In this document: in pieces, positions 43,077-53,344 of the stretch
How positions within the stretch are numbered: position 1 is the first letter of the stretch
Layout of the letters: each line of letters starts with the position of its first letter
Origin: Arctopsyche grandis
Taxonomy: Eukaryota; Arthropoda; Insecta; Trichoptera; Hydropsychidae
Direction of reading: 5' to 3'
Assembly (NCBI RefSeq): GCF_051622035.1
Contig: NC_135362.1
Location: 6,885,501 to 6,949,500 of the forward strand
Length of the DNA: 64,000 nt
The notes under the pieces: generated by a model
Told to the model about the DNA's origin: nothing
Databases searched by the model: none
What the model saw: the letters and a program-made list of their open reading frames with translations, nothing else
Made by a program: the position numbers and the translations under genes

Positions 43077-44254
43077 CCATCCAGGATACAAATATAAATG
43101 ATGTATATATTTTATTTTACATTATTGTATTATTTATTTTATTAATTTCCTTGTACATATAGAATTATGTTACCTCGTTATAGAAATTTTATATTTACTT
43201 TATTTTAATTTTATTATACATACATACCAAGAAGGCCTAACAGGTAGACCCCAATGCGCCTTTCTAGACAATCAATTACAAACATTTTATTATATAAATC
43301 GCTGTATTTCGAGAGGCTGAAGAACACGAAATTAACAATTAATTAATAAATGAATTAATCCATTGTCATCTATGGATTTAGACTTAAATAAATATTGTAA
43401 ATAAATCAAATTCAGATATTTGTGACAAAACGGGTAGGATGATTTTTTCCAATTTGGTGGAGGAACCGTTTCAACAATGAAATCAGATAAATTGGCAAAC
43501 TCTGATAGGAAACGATCGACTTGAAGTCACAAATATCCAAGTCTGCATTAAAAATTAGTACGGGATCGAACCCGGAAACCTCTCGGTGCTAATCATCGAG
43601 CAACCACCGAGCCATACTGTTGACTATATTTTCTCATGTTGTCATTATGGATTGCCCTGAGCGACATCTATGGTATTAAACTTGTACATACATATGTATG
43701 TTTATTAATTTATAGATTAAACATTTTTAAAATCATATTGGGTAAGATGGTAAGAAACTGTCTCAGCAAATAAAATCAGATAAATTATTTTCAATCGAGG
43801 TAAACCCAAGGGATCGAACTCGACAACCTTTAGATGGTTAGCATTAATGCACCCACCAAACTATGCAGTTGGCAAATGTGTAAGTTTCAAAAGCATCTGA
43901 TTATAAGGTCAATTTCAAACATCTACTTGTTATTTTCAGAGTGCTGAAGTCAACGAGAAAGTGAAGAAAATGTTGATGAGTGTCCACGACAAGATTAAAT
44001 ACCTAAAAGTTCTCCAGTGGATTATAGTAGCTATAGGAATCATCCTGATGATGGCGGCGTGTCATTTCAAAAGGCGAGGACTTGTAGAAAAATGGTCCTG
44101 GTCTCCCAACAGGGTAGACATGGATATGCCATCTTATGGGGCATCGGTTCCTGGAAATGAGATTGCTAGACCTGCAGCAGCTCAAAAGGAAGGAAGATTC
44201 CAGTGCTTTCAAAACAAGGGGTTTTGCAATAACGAATCCGTAGCTCACCAGTAA
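30507..44254 (+). CDS. CD36/SCARB family receptor, SNMP-like
   Basis: Ten exons: 30507-30638, 38682-38839, 38935-39079, 39154-39322, 39418-39509, 41372-41586, 41660-41785, 41862-42048, 42126-42251 and 43940-44254. All phases agree, giving 554 residues. Two membrane segments flank a large ectodomain: near residues 16-36 and 476-493 (VLQWIIVAIGIILMMAACHF). Family motifs: PFPLTFKVYLFNVTNPEEI, LQEVGPYVY, a Cys-rich region (INCTSTD, ACSDMKGTDTTVFAP, DICRSMY, CFCTKNW, DGCSLNG), SFPHFYLAD and KGAKRVQFN...LFPILWIEE. DTVSYDL..VLKFNEEKS and the ACSDMKGTDTTVFAP block resemble insect SNMPs, which help pheromone and fatty-acid ligands reach odorant receptors. Other CD36 relatives (emp, croquemort-like) cannot be excluded. 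Intron 1 is 8 kb and full of repeats. AATAAA at 44807-44812 may end the transcript. Confidence 0.92.
31805..32005 (+). repeat. Dispersed 200-bp repeat, copy 2
   Basis: Near-identical to 18669-18880: ATTTTTAAATGCTTTTTATT, TAGCTACTGATCTACTGATC and GGAAAAAGAGCTCAAAAACC occur in the same order and spacing apart from small indels. Located in intron 1 of the CD36-family gene. Confidence 0.75.
32820..33440 (+). mobile_element. SINE, tRNA-headed family, fullest plus-strand copy
   Basis: The 5' part has a degenerate A box and a B box (GGGTTCGAATCC near 32867-32878), so it derives from a tRNA. Body blocks follow: CGATCGTTTCTTATCACAG, TTGCCAATTTATCTGATTTT, GTAAAACTTTATGTACAAG and TAAATTCATAGATGTCTC. 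The tail reads GGCGATTGGGGTTAACCTG, TTAGGCCTTTCTGGTATATA and an AAAATAAAATAA run. Other copies are at 26675 (-), 33635, 36517, 37562, 42715 (-), 43180 (-), 43700 (-) and 62580. Confidence 0.8.
33635..33870 (+). mobile_element. SINE copy, 3' half
   Basis: It contains GTAAAACTTTATGTAGTAG, TAAATCCATAGAAGTCTC, the TTAATTAATTAATTG run, and the tail CTTCTTGTCAGGTCTTCTTG ending in AAAATAAAAT. It lacks the tRNA-like head: a 5'-truncated copy of the family at 32820-33440. Confidence 0.72.
35285..35545 (+). repeat. Minisatellite, unit about 24 bp (CCGGATCCGGAACTGAAAAA)
   Basis: About ten diverged units built on AATCCGGATCCGGAACTG plus AAAAAG run through this stretch. Unit length near 24-25 bp keeps minus-strand frames open, producing Phe/Ser-rich translations that are artefacts. 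Dispersed-repeat-like sequence precedes it at about 35110 (GGTTTTACCGGGCTTTGC). Confidence 0.85.
35665..35860 (-). mobile_element. LINE 3'-UTR fragment (same family as 54640-55304)
   Basis: TTATTTATTTAACAT, then GTGACATTACAGAGATCTCC and AACGCGTCACTGTGG, then an A/T-rich AATAATAAC stretch, parallels the 3' ends at 53345 and 54640 (GACCTGACAGGTTGCTC, AAAGCGTCAC). It is a short 5'-truncated fragment, assigned by this pattern only. Confidence 0.5.
35907..36041. mobile_element. TA-flanked MITE with 35-bp inverted repeats
   Basis: GAGCCCGGATAACCAAGGTG at the left pairs with CACCTTGACTATCCGTACTC at the right, and the pairing continues through the TTATTGTTCAA block. TA flanks both ends (35905-35906, 36042-36043). 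The element is 135 bp and noncoding, consistent with a Tc1/mariner-type MITE. Confidence 0.82.
36517..36865 (+). mobile_element. SINE-related copy with different tRNA-like head
   Basis: The head carries a B-box-like GAGTTCAATCC near 36568. The body shares TCGATTGTTTCGTATCAGAG and TTGATTTATCTGATTTCG with the copy at 32820. The tail ends in TTTTTGGTATTGTATTAAAA. The head differs from the other copies, so it may be a sister subfamily. Confidence 0.65.
36878..37195 (+). mobile_element. LINE 3'-end fragment (RTE-like), degraded
   Basis: It aligns by eye with 40233-40630: AGAGATTGAAATGGCAATGG, GCGGGTCACGTG, TGCTGGAATGGTACCCGAAA, CCGCAAGGAAGATGG and CATTCAGCAGTGGAT. It corresponds to the C-terminal LKW.WAGHV region of a LINE reverse transcriptase with frame damage. 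About 320 bp long. Confidence 0.75.
37562..37772 (+). mobile_element. SINE copy (3' half) nested in an LTR relic
   Basis: TTAAATCCATAGATGTCTC, ATTAATTATTTAATTAATTG, TTGGGGTCTTCCTGTCAAG, CCTTCCTGGTATATA and an AAAAATAAAATAAA tail identify the SINE family. The LTR sequence is interrupted between its CCTCTTTATAAA and GGACAAGTTGC blocks. Confidence 0.75.
37833..38035. mobile_element. hAT-type MITE nested in an LTR relic
   Basis: The ends CAGTGGTTCTTAACCT and AGGTTAAGAACCACTG are inverted repeats of a 203-bp element. It is flanked by AACTAGGC (37825-37832) and GTCTAGGC (38036-38043), an 8-bp duplication matching at six positions. GTCTAGGC is the original LTR sequence at 2118-2460, confirming an insertion. 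Noncoding. Confidence 0.88.
38267..38645 (-). mobile_element. Solo LTR (subfamily B), perfect ATAC duplication, next to a splice acceptor
   Basis: On the minus strand this 379-bp block starts TGTTGCGTACGGG and ends CGTACGTAACA. ATAC flanks both sides (38263-38266, 38646-38649), a perfect 4-bp target duplication. A CCTTATAAAGG promoter-like site is present. It looks whole as a solo LTR and relatively young compared with the copies at 2118 and 37430. It ends 36 bp before exon 2 of the CD36-family gene. Confidence 0.82.
40233..40630 (+). mobile_element. LINE 3'-end fragment (RTE-like endonuclease-reverse transcriptase C terminus)
   Basis: The frame at 40243-40551 encodes QRCMERCMLGITRKVG, then RAKRLKWRWAGHVARRMDER, WTKEVLEWYPKE and RRPQGRWVE. 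This is the typical C terminus of insect RTE-like LINE proteins. It is followed by GGAGAGGCCTTCATCCAGCAG and a GATACGATGATGATT tail. The reverse-transcriptase core is absent (5' truncation). Located in intron 5 of the CD36-family gene. Confidence 0.85.
42715..42990 (-). mobile_element. SINE copy, minus strand, abutting a TA microsatellite
   Basis: In plus orientation it begins with the family tail in reverse (ATATACCAGGAAGGCCTAAC, CCCCAATACGTCTTCCTAGA). Then follow the CGATGGATTTATAGACAT block, ATAAATCAAACTCAGATATT and GACAAAGCAGGTAGGATA, where it meets the TA repeat. No tRNA head is present. Confidence 0.72.
42991..43070. repeat. TA microsatellite
   Basis: A nearly pure (TA)n tract with a few interruptions (ATTAATATATA near 42998). 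The Tyr/Ile alternating minus-strand reading frame across it (42847-43080) is an artefact. Confidence 0.95.
43180..43625 (-). mobile_element. SINE copy, minus strand, nearly full length
   Basis: Reading the minus strand: a tRNA-like head (GGTGGTTGCTCGATGATTAG, GAGAGGTTTCCGGGTTCGAT with a B box) is followed by CAAGTCGATCGTTTCCTATC and TTTGCCAATTTATCTGATTT. Then come GTTGAAACGGTTCCTCCACC, TTTAAGTCTAAATCCATAGA and a tail ending ACCTGTTAGGCCTTCTTGGT. About 445 bp. With 32820-33440 it defines the family. Confidence 0.8.
43700..43880 (-). mobile_element. SINE-related head fragment, minus strand
   Basis: On the minus strand there is a TTGGTGGGTGCATTAATGCT head, then GTCGAGTTCGATCCC with a B box, then ATAATTTATCTGATTTTATT and GAGACAGTTTCTTACCATC, in the order seen in the family head. 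Diverged. Confidence 0.55.
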
Positions 44255-45377
44255 AAACGTTGTAGTTTTACAGTAAAATAATTTAGTCAAGAAAATTAAT
44301 ACGACTATGAGACTGCATTGAAAAACATTGTTGCGTAGCAAAATAATTTATTTATACTATTTAAGATGCGTTGTTAATTACATATCTATACATATATGTA
44401 TCTATGCATGTATGTATGTATAAAATGCATAAGCGGTCGATAATTTTTTGAATTAGTTAAGGCCAAAAGTTATTTTGTATTTGTATAGATTTGAACTGTC
44501 TAATCTTACACAATTTAATGAAAGCCTCATAGAGGAGAGTTTGACGTTATATTTACTTTAACGTTCACAGTTTGTGATTCAGTTTTTTTTTTATATTTTT
44601 AAAAGTATTTATCCGAATTTAAAATAAAATTTTAAATGGATTTAAAAGAAAAAAGTAAAATGTATTATAAATATGATGCATTCGTTAAATATATTACACT
44701 TTTTTTAATCATTATCTTTATTAATACTAATTAATGAAAAATATCATAAGGCACGCCATGTTTGTATTGTTAGATTCACATCACAGTTTTCCTAATAGTA
44801 TTACAAAATAAATCTAAATAAAATATGTATATACAAGTGTTTTATTTTTAAAAACTACAATAAAAAAACTATAAAAATAAAGATCCTATTGAATATTTAA
44901 ATAACTCTAAATGCTGTATAGAACTACAGCAAAGAAATATATTGAAAATTAAGGTTAACATATCACTTTAGGAATTTGTGGCAAAGTTCCACTTTTTTTT
45001 CTAATTTAAAGAATAATTTTACAGGCAATTGTTTCGAAATATAAATAAATTGTCTCATAAAATAAATTTTGACTTTGATATTTCTATGAAATTATGTATG
45101 TATGTTAACTAATTCTCACCTTTATTCATTTTAGACAAATCAATTGTCTTGGCACAATACTTTTTGCTAAAACTTAAGACTTATAAGTAAAGCTGTATAT
45201 CTTAATATATTTCATTATAATTAGTTGATCACGAAATTATATCTTATAACTATATGGAATGTATGTATATTTAATATACGCGTTACGTAGTAATGAATCA
45301 TTAGAAAAATATTTATTGAAGCTATTTTAATTAATATTTTTTGTTGATTGGCTTCTCGTTTCATACGCATTATTATA
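44255..45377. other. Convergent 3' region between the CD36-family and SLC36 genes
   Basis: The two genes face each other with 1.1 kb between stop codons. AATAAA at 44807-44812 could serve the upper strand, and TTTATT near 45310 (AATAAA on minus) the lower strand. No transposon or reading frame of interest is visible. Confidence 0.6.
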
Positions 45378-48300
45378 TTATATTCCAGGTTCTTCGATGG
45401 GCGCACCGTTGATCATCTCGTTCAGGGATTGATAAGCACCTGACACCAACGCGACGATAGAGAATAATCCAATGAGGACATCTTTGATCAATCGCCAATA
45501 AAAGAAACCTAAATTTCCATCCCAACAATGGACGATTTCAACGATTGCTGGAATCAAAAGTCCAAGAGTTGAGAAGAACACAGCACCGACGAAACTGATC
45601 AGCAGATCCAATTGTGGAACGACTACAGCAATGGCGACTGAAATATAATACAATTAGAAATTAGATCAAACCAAAAGCTTTGATAATACGTTGACAGAAA
45701 TTTAATATAGATGTATATACCTGTGAATGCGACGAGCACAGTTCTGAGGACGATATGAGTGATGTTATGGTATTTGGGATTCTGTACGGATTCGATCTTT
45801 TTGAAGATGATGTCGGATGGCACGTAAAATTGAAGACCATATGTGAAGAGGATGGCAAGACCAATGCAAATTTTAGCAACTTGAGCTTGGCTGTAAAATT
45901 AATCAATATTATTATTTGGTGATTATAATTTCATTTATTTAATTTTTTTAAAATTAAAATTAAACATTACATATGTAAGATATTGGTTTTGTTCTTGGAC
46001 TTAATTTCCAAGCTGGTTATATTGTAATAAGTAGTGGATAGTGAGAGCATTCGGCATTTTTGACAAATCATCATTTTGCCTACTTCAAATGTCGATTAAC
46101 TCCTCTATTCTCTATTTATTATAATTTAGTTCATCTAAAAATGAAGTCAGAACTTCAACAGGTAACTTCAATTGGTCACTATGGCCTTACATATGTATGT
46201 GAATATACAAAGACTGGGTGACCGTCACCGCACCGAATGTTAAAAAATCAAGAGGAACAGGCTTTTCCTCCCGTATCCTGCGCGCGCACATTAAACAATA
46301 CTGTATGGCAAAAAAAGAGATAATTTCACCACACGCCACTGATATATATTATATATACATACATAGTACCGTTTACCATGCACCCTTTTATTATCTTTCG
46401 ACTTAAGATCTTTCGATTTTCGATCTTTGCCTTCCGATATTTGCTTTTTCGATCTTTTGACTTTCGGTCCCGTGAGGTAGACCCACAAAGACTTGCCCAA
46501 CTACACGGAAAAGATGCGCACGGTTAGGATTATGTACTTATTGTCGCTATTGCGCACCTTTTCTGAGGAGTGAGGGTGAGTCTTTAGGTATAAATTGAAC
46601 GGATTCTGCCTTAAGTATTTATTATAAATTGTGTATTTGCGTATACTCACATATCGCCTTCTTCCAGGATCGATGTGATGTTGCCATTTACTAAATTGCC
46701 GTATTTCAAATATCCGAATATACCAATGATAGCATACAAAGTCACCACAACGGACATGGAGATGTTCAAAACTCCGGGACATCCCAGAAAACGACGGGGA
46801 TTTTTCATGTCGTTTTCGACGGGCATCACTACACCGATTCCTTCCATGGCGAAAATCACAGTACTGAAATTGAAAAATTATATAATATATATTACATATG
46901 TACGTACAATCGATTAGTATATATTTTTATACAGACAATATAAGTAAGATAGTATATATTATAGTACCTGATGAAGAGAGGTAATTTGGCTGCCGATGTG
47001 AAATAAATTTCCTTGTCATCAGTAGGTGGAATGTCAGCAAAAATGTAGGACATGATGATAGCCAATGTGATCAACAATAAGACGTTAGCCAAAGCTGAAA
47101 ATGGCACCAAGTATTTCAGGTTTCTAATTTGACCGAGAAGTATTAGCGGGATCATGATAATGGCACAATAGAGCCGCTTATCCCAGTTCGTCTCCGGATA
47201 ATGATAACCGATGACCTGAAAGATTATTATGCGTTTAAAAAGGATTCTGGTATTTTCTGCAGAATTTGCGATAATGATTTTTATATACATACATCGTGAA
47301 AGGATTCTGCGATTAACATCACGTAGACGCAAGCCGCTCCTATGTAAGTCGCGACTAGAGCCCAATCGACGAATAATCTGAAAAGATAAAAATAAATATA
47401 TATGTAGTGTATATGTACATACATATGTAACGTTTGAAGTGAATATTCAGTTGTACTATATACCAACTGGCGTTTTTGTTCATTCAAATTCGAATACAAT
47501 TCAACTAGTAAATTATTTATCTACAAGCTCAAATTCGCTTTCAACAATGTGCGCCAGTTGTAATATAACAGTTGAGTTTTGACAGCTCTGATGTTTTTAC
47601 GAACGCTTTAGAATTCAATAATGCGTTGATATTTGCTAGCTATTACGAATAAAGGTAATGAATACAATAGCTCTAAGAATGTGTTCAAAACAACAATGTG
47701 ACACTGAAAACTCAATTTAAAAAACCATTGACGTTTTCACGAAAACCTACACTCTCCATCTAACCTGATACTATATAATTGAACTGTATTTTCAGTTGTA
47801 ATACATATATTAGTTGTAATGCAATGTAATTCGCCATTTGAATCAACTTACGTGGGTTTTAGGAACATATTCCAACTACTCAAAATATATAACAAATGAA
47901 AATACACTTCAACTGTAACATATGTTCAGTTTATAATATTGATTAGCAATAAAATGGAAATCTTTGTTGAGTTCTTTCGAGTTGATTTTATAGGAATGCG
48001 AGCTGGATTCGAAGGAGTGCATTCGATGCATTCGAGTAGGTCGTATGAATTATTTAATACTCGATTGACTTTCATGAAGTTAAACTGAAGATGCGAGTTC
48101 CGCATTTTTCGTATCGTAGATGGTGTCAGCAAAGTGAAATTGTTTGTGTAAGAAAAATAGTCGACATAGAAAAGGTGTGGTGTAGTGATTGACGTTTACA
48201 ACGTGCTCGTTGTACTGGAAATTTATATGCACATAATATTGGTCATGCAACATTATTATGTGGGGAAAATAAAAAATACAATTGTTGGTTGCATTCTTGG

Positions 48301-50551
48301 ATAAACAGAACTTTATGTAACGAACGATAGATGCCACTGGCAATTTTATGTGATTATTGATAATAAAACAAATGAAATTATTTGAGTTTCAATTTTATTT
48401 CTTTAAATCTTTCCGAATAAAGACGTTTATTAGTAAAGTCAATTATTATTTCTCATCGCCTTATTAATCGATATATTCTTGCTTTCATGTGGAGTTTTAA
48501 ATGAAATACTTTAATTAGGTATAAAACATGAATACAATCAACACGTACATATGTATTCATATGTACGAGTTTTAATAGAAACTTTAATAAAGGATACGAA
48601 ATCGTTAATGGCCAATTACGCAATTTACTTCTATACACACTCTCTATTGTTTTCCTTAGGAAGTTGTACCAGGAAAAGGACAATTAAAATCAACACATAC
48701 ACACGGGTATAGTTAGAATTTACAGGTGTTTCTATTGAACCGAGCCGACTCTAATTAAAAACGAACAAACGGCAAACGGTCGAATCGAGCAGATTAAATT
48801 TCGCAAGGCTGAAATTCAATTCACACTGCATACGTATTCGGGATTTTGAAAGTAACAGTGTAGTGTATGTATGTATATGTAAAGCAGCAGTTTTCTGCTC
48901 CATTTAATATCACTTTTGCCTTTTTCGCCCCCCCCCCCGCATCTTCCATTGCCCGGAAATTGCGTTTTCGTCTCATAAAACGTGACGGCGCATTTAGATA
49001 AAATAATAGTGGGGAAAAAATCGGTCACATTTCGAAATGGAAAGTGGATTTTCCGCATGAACGCAACGTGCGATTGTGTTTCAGATTTACCTGAATCCGT
49101 TGGATGCGCATCTCAATCGTTTTGGACCATATTTGAAGGCGGCTCCGCAGGTTTCGGCGAACGTCATTGATGGTACTTTGGACTCTTTGCATAGTTCGTG
49201 TGATATTTTTACCTGTAATCAAAAACGTTTAACCCTGTAGTGATGCATTTGTAAAGGAACAATGAGGCTGGTGTGAATATGAAGTCATGGTATAAAAATA
49301 TTTCGATCGTACTGAAATGGGTTTTTGTGTCCATTCAAATTGATTGCGTTGATGCATTCGAAAACCGGATATTAACGTTCCGATTGAAGATTTCAAGGAT
49401 TTAGATGCATTCAAATGTGTGATGGAATACCAAGTGGAATTAAGTTTACGCTTATTAGGTATGCATACTCGGAATTGTGTTCGAAAACAAATTTCTCTTC
49501 AAATATTCGCATAAAAAATAGCATAGCATTAGTATAGTCGTCTGGAAACCAGTTATTTTTTTGGCGATAGGATTTCAAATCAACATAATCAGTAATCAAT
49601 TCAATTTTATGACGTCATTTATATGTAGGCATCTACATATTTGAACAGTTTTCAATGTACATATTATTATGAAGAGAAAATGTTTGAATTATTTTTTTAT
49701 AAGTTCAAACGACAAGTACATATTACTTTCTAATTGAAATGTTTTAAATAATAAGTACAAACTCAATTAAATTTGAAAAATATGTATGTAAATTTACTAT
49801 ACAATTTTGCTATAATAATATTGATTTTTTTATGAGAAAGTATGTATGTTTGTATATATGTATGTACATTTCGATTTTCATATGAAAAATCGATCACGTA
49901 GTAATAAAAACTGCAAGAATTTTCAATCAGAAAGTGTAGTGTCGGTTCGATTATATTTTTATTTCATGCCCCATCTGTCGAACATGAAATTTCTCTCGGA
50001 AATGTACGATTGATTGTTTGCTATTTTTTTTAATGATATAATAGGTACTTGTATGAATACTAAATGGTACTTACTAATATATGAACGCAATGCGTGCAAA
50101 CAACTCCGATTATAAACGTTCCGACAGCTCCAAATACTATTCCTGAATTTTTAATGGCATTTGGCATAGCCAGAATACCAGAACCTAGGGAAGACTTCAG
50201 CAAGTGAACCAGTGATCCAAAATCTCTGAAAAAATAATTAAAAACGATTAGAATTTGACTTAAAATATGTGTAAATATTTTTTGTATCGAATTGTACTCA
50301 CGAATTCGGATGTTCGACTTGCCGATGATCATAAGGATCATATTCCTTTTCGTTTACTTCCTCTCCTGGAGAAATTGATATGGTCGATTGAAATACTCCA
50401 TTGTCAGCTAGATTGGCACTAAAATGAAGATAAAAAAAAATAAAAATTCGATTCAATTAAATTAAATATTTTTTTGTCGGCGTACTTGTGCAGATACTTA
50501 CGTGGAATTGAAATTATCTAAGCCGATTGAATTTTTCGGCGATTTCGTCAT
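45378..50551 (-). CDS. Proton-coupled amino-acid transporter-like protein (SLC36/pathetic family)
   Basis: Nine coding exons on the minus strand: 50551-50502, 50418-50302, 50225-50075, 49212-49091, 47377-47293, 47215-46968, 46863-46651, 45890-45721 and 45637-45378. All phases agree, giving 471 residues, the normal SLC36 size. The N terminus is hydrophilic (MTKSPKNSIGLDNF). About eleven hydrophobic segments follow, starting with the family signature LVHLLKSSLGSGILAMPNA. Other family stretches are FAETCGAAFKYGP, VDWALVATYIGAACVYVM, LVPFSALANVLLLITLAI, STVIFAMEGIGVVMPVEN, ILFTYGLQFYVPSDII and SFVGAVFFSTLGLLIPAIVE. The family moves small amino acids with protons at the plasma or lysosomal membrane; Drosophila pathetic also links to TOR signalling. 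Orthology to a particular member is not decided. The 5' UTR upstream of 50551 is not identified. No damage is seen. Confidence 0.93.
46216..46484. mobile_element. Mutator-like foldback-family element, perfect 9-bp duplication
   Basis: It begins GGGTGACCGTCACC and ends GTAGACCC, and ACAAAGACT flanks both sides (46207-46215, 46485-46493). It shares CCTCCCGTATCCTGCGCGCG, TTTCGACTTAAGATCTTTCG and TTTTCGATCTTTGCCTTCCG with the palindrome at 62680-63067. About 269 bp, noncoding. It lies in the SLC36 intron between the exons at 46863-46651 and 45890-45721. Confidence 0.85.
47378..49090. other. Large SLC36-gene intron
   Basis: This 1.7 kb intron shows repeated short CAGTTGTA / CAACTG motifs between 47450 and 47920, a poly-C run near 48930 and several TATGTA runs. 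I see no transposon ends or coding signal. Confidence 0.5.
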
Positions 50552-51380
50552 TTTGACGAATTTCAAAATGACTTCCGGTAAATATTTTTAGCACTACTAA
50601 ATCAATATAATTCTGAAATTTTAAAAATATTTTCATTTATATAAACATTTTACAGTCGAAACGTTTTGATCTGTCGCCGTTGACGTTCAACCATATTCGA
50701 TCGTTCACTTTTTAAGTATATTTACTCAAGCCGCCTAATCCCGGATGTGCCAATTAAATTCATATACAAAAACATACATTCATTGAGATTTTTAAATCAG
50801 AGATCATTTTCGACGAATATCTTTATCTAAGAAATGGTGACAATCGGTTTTGTTATCGAAAAACAATTTGATAATCGTCAATTCGTTGATACCGAGATAA
50901 GGCAATTTCGTTACCGGTTTCCGATGATTTGTTTGCTTTTGTAATCAATGATTAATAGTGGGAAAAAAACAGTGATTTTAAAACGGAGAGTATTTAATGT
51001 AATGCGCGCTAAAGAGGAATTAGTCGAAGTTAATAGCGACAATCTTCTATATGGGTAAGTGGGTGAAATTCCTATAGCCATTTACGCGTTTCCGAGCAAT
51101 CGCGGCCACTTTTTGCCCGATTAAACCATAGTAATATATTTTTTAAAAATGCACCAACCATATTCAACAATTGTGCAGAGCAGTAGCTAAATAATTGTAC
51201 ACTCTGAACATGACTTAATAAAATTTTAATGTGTAAACGATGCGCTCAAACGATCAACGACTCAAACGCCCGAAAACCGAGCGTCTACATATGTGATAAC
51301 ATACGATCATGTTACAGGTTTCTTAGAATAAAACGGATCGTGAATTTTTGCATACGTAATTACATATCAGATCCTTGTCT
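50552..51380. other. Region upstream of the SLC36 gene
   Basis: No coding region is recognised. The stretch presumably holds the SLC36 promoter and 5' UTR exon, but no element stands out clearly enough to mark. The reading frame at 51229-51453 overlaps the MITE that follows and has no domain signal. Confidence 0.4.
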
Positions 51381-51383
51381 ATA

Positions 51384-51519
51384 CAGGGTGTTTAAAAATC
51401 GTGCAGTTCTATGTGTGATCTTGTATCAATTCGACGATTCGCAAGCGGATTGAGTTTCGCGTGTGTGGGTGCATTATAGGTAGGTCTAGTGGGAGGTGGG
51501 TGACTTTTGGGACATTCTG
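51384..51519. mobile_element. mariner-type MITE (CAGGGTGT ends), TA duplication
   Basis: The left end CAGGGTGTTTAAAAAT and the right end CTTTTGGGACATTCTG form imperfect inverted repeats of the widespread TACAGGGTGTCCCAAAA type. TA is present on both sides (51382-51383, 51520-51521). 136 bp, noncoding. Confidence 0.72.
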
Positions 51520-52659
51520 TACATGTCTATATGTCATCGACCGGAATCTCGATCGACAGGTTTGTTTTTGCCGAGAAGGGAAGAGCCGAATGTTTTTTTG
51601 TTTTGAAAAATCGTAACGAAAAAGTCGTCATTGCCGCGTTTGACGAGAGTAATTTTGATTTTGGTCACGCGATGTCTCGAAACAGTGGTTTCCAAACGTT
51701 TTTATTCCACTGTCTGTTGAAGCGGTGCATTAACGAAATGTCTTCGTTAATTAGTCAAGTCTGTGTGTAGTTAATTTCGTAATGGAAAACGCCTAAGTGT
51801 ACATGTAAATGTCAAAAGTTTCAGTGCAGGTGCGTTTAAAACTAATCGCATACGTTTACATACTTTTCATTGTGCATATATGTATGTATACTTATATAAA
51901 AATCAATTATAATTCGTGGCTAAAATATATCCTGTATGTATGCTAGTCATACTTAAAAGTGTACATAAGAAAACCTTCAATCAATCAAAATTTCAGTTCA
52001 ATGACTCACTTGAAATATTGCATACGATAATGGATACAATTCATTGGTTTAATACATTTTTATACTATTAAAATATATTCACATTGAAATTTCAAGGCCA
52101 ATTTTTGCACAACAACTATGCTAATCAATGAACTAATTGACTTTTCGAAAATTGCATCAATTAGTACACATTAGCATTGTTTAATATGGTAGTTAAATAT
52201 ATGTACATACATATATAGTGTGTTGGGGCAAGTTTTTATTGAGAGTTAGAAGTATTATAGACTACTCGACTTACAAATATACCATTCAAAATGTGACTGA
52301 ACATGCGTTGGAACGTGCCTCGAATATGAGTCGAGGATATAGATAATAGATTCAACTTATCGGCTGACCCAAAACCAAAGTGACAATGCGTAAGTGTGAC
52401 ATTTACTGACGTGCCAGGAAACGTTGTCGCGTTGTATCGCGTCGCGTTGCGTCAGCATGTTTGTACGTAGTCTAAAGGTTGCCATTCACAAAGAGATTTT
52501 TACTTTATCTATGTACTTGGTAACAATATATGAAGTTTTGTGACCATGCAAAAACTCTAACTCTAGATTTTGACTAATTCGAAAAATTGTTTTTATGATA
52601 TAGAAAAAATGATCAGACAGATTTTTTTTACATGTAATAGAAATTATAAATTTTATATA

Positions 52660-53330
52660 GTAATATTTTTACCTCAACCGAAAGTAGTACTTTTACTCTA
52701 GAGAATTTAGGTTTTTTTATATTTTTCTCAAAAACCTTTAGATGTATTGAACTAAAATTTCATATATAAAAGTTTGAGTTTATTACCAATTGTTATTACC
52801 AAAATTTGGTGAACGCCCGTCAACCGGAAGTGGTAGTTTACTCTTGTAAGACTTTTCTTCCACTGTTTTTTTCGACCCTTTAAATATGTGTGCTCTTCAC
52901 GAAAAAAATCAGGTATAATTCTTGTATCAATTTGGATGAAATAAAAAAAAAATCATCAAATTTATTTAACCGGAAGTTGGATTTTTTCCTCTTAGAAAAG
53001 TAAAAAATGTTGTGACCACGTGATTTTTTTCACACCCCTGAACGTATCAAACTGAAAAATTATTTTTGTTATCTTCATATACTAACTTGGAGCTGATGAG
53101 GTTTTGGTCAGTATTCGTAAACCGGACGTAGTAATTTTTTTTAAATCAATATTTCATTAATTTATTTTGACCTTTTAAATTATTTATATATTTTTGATAT
53201 TTTATGTTTATAATATCTATTGTGATTTTAAGCAATACATTTTTTTTAAATAAAATCCGACAACAGGAAGTAGTACTTTTGTCTTGTGTAAGTTTCCCTA
53301 CATTTGCGATCAATTTTTATGGTAAATGCA
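52660..53330 (+). repeat. Diverged tandem array with about 150-bp period (AACCGGAAGTAGTA motif)
   Basis: Five occurrences of a motif close to AACCGGAAGTAGTA followed by TTT.CTCTT start near 52675, 52822, 52968, 53119 and 53271, spaced 147, 146, 151 and 152 bp. Spacer sequences also resemble each other (GACC.TTTAAAT, then an AAATTT..GTAA stretch before the next motif). No coding potential. This reads as an old tandem repeat or a repetitive segment of an unidentified element. Confidence 0.65.
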
Positions 53331-53344
53331 CATATTTATTTATT

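Noticed and set aside
42847-43080. Tyr/Ile alternating minus-strand frame
   Set aside because: A direct translation of the TA microsatellite.
47450-47930. Clustered CAGTTGTA/CAACTG motifs in an SLC36-gene intron
   Set aside because: Spacing and orientation are irregular and no terminal repeats or duplications appear, so no element is called.
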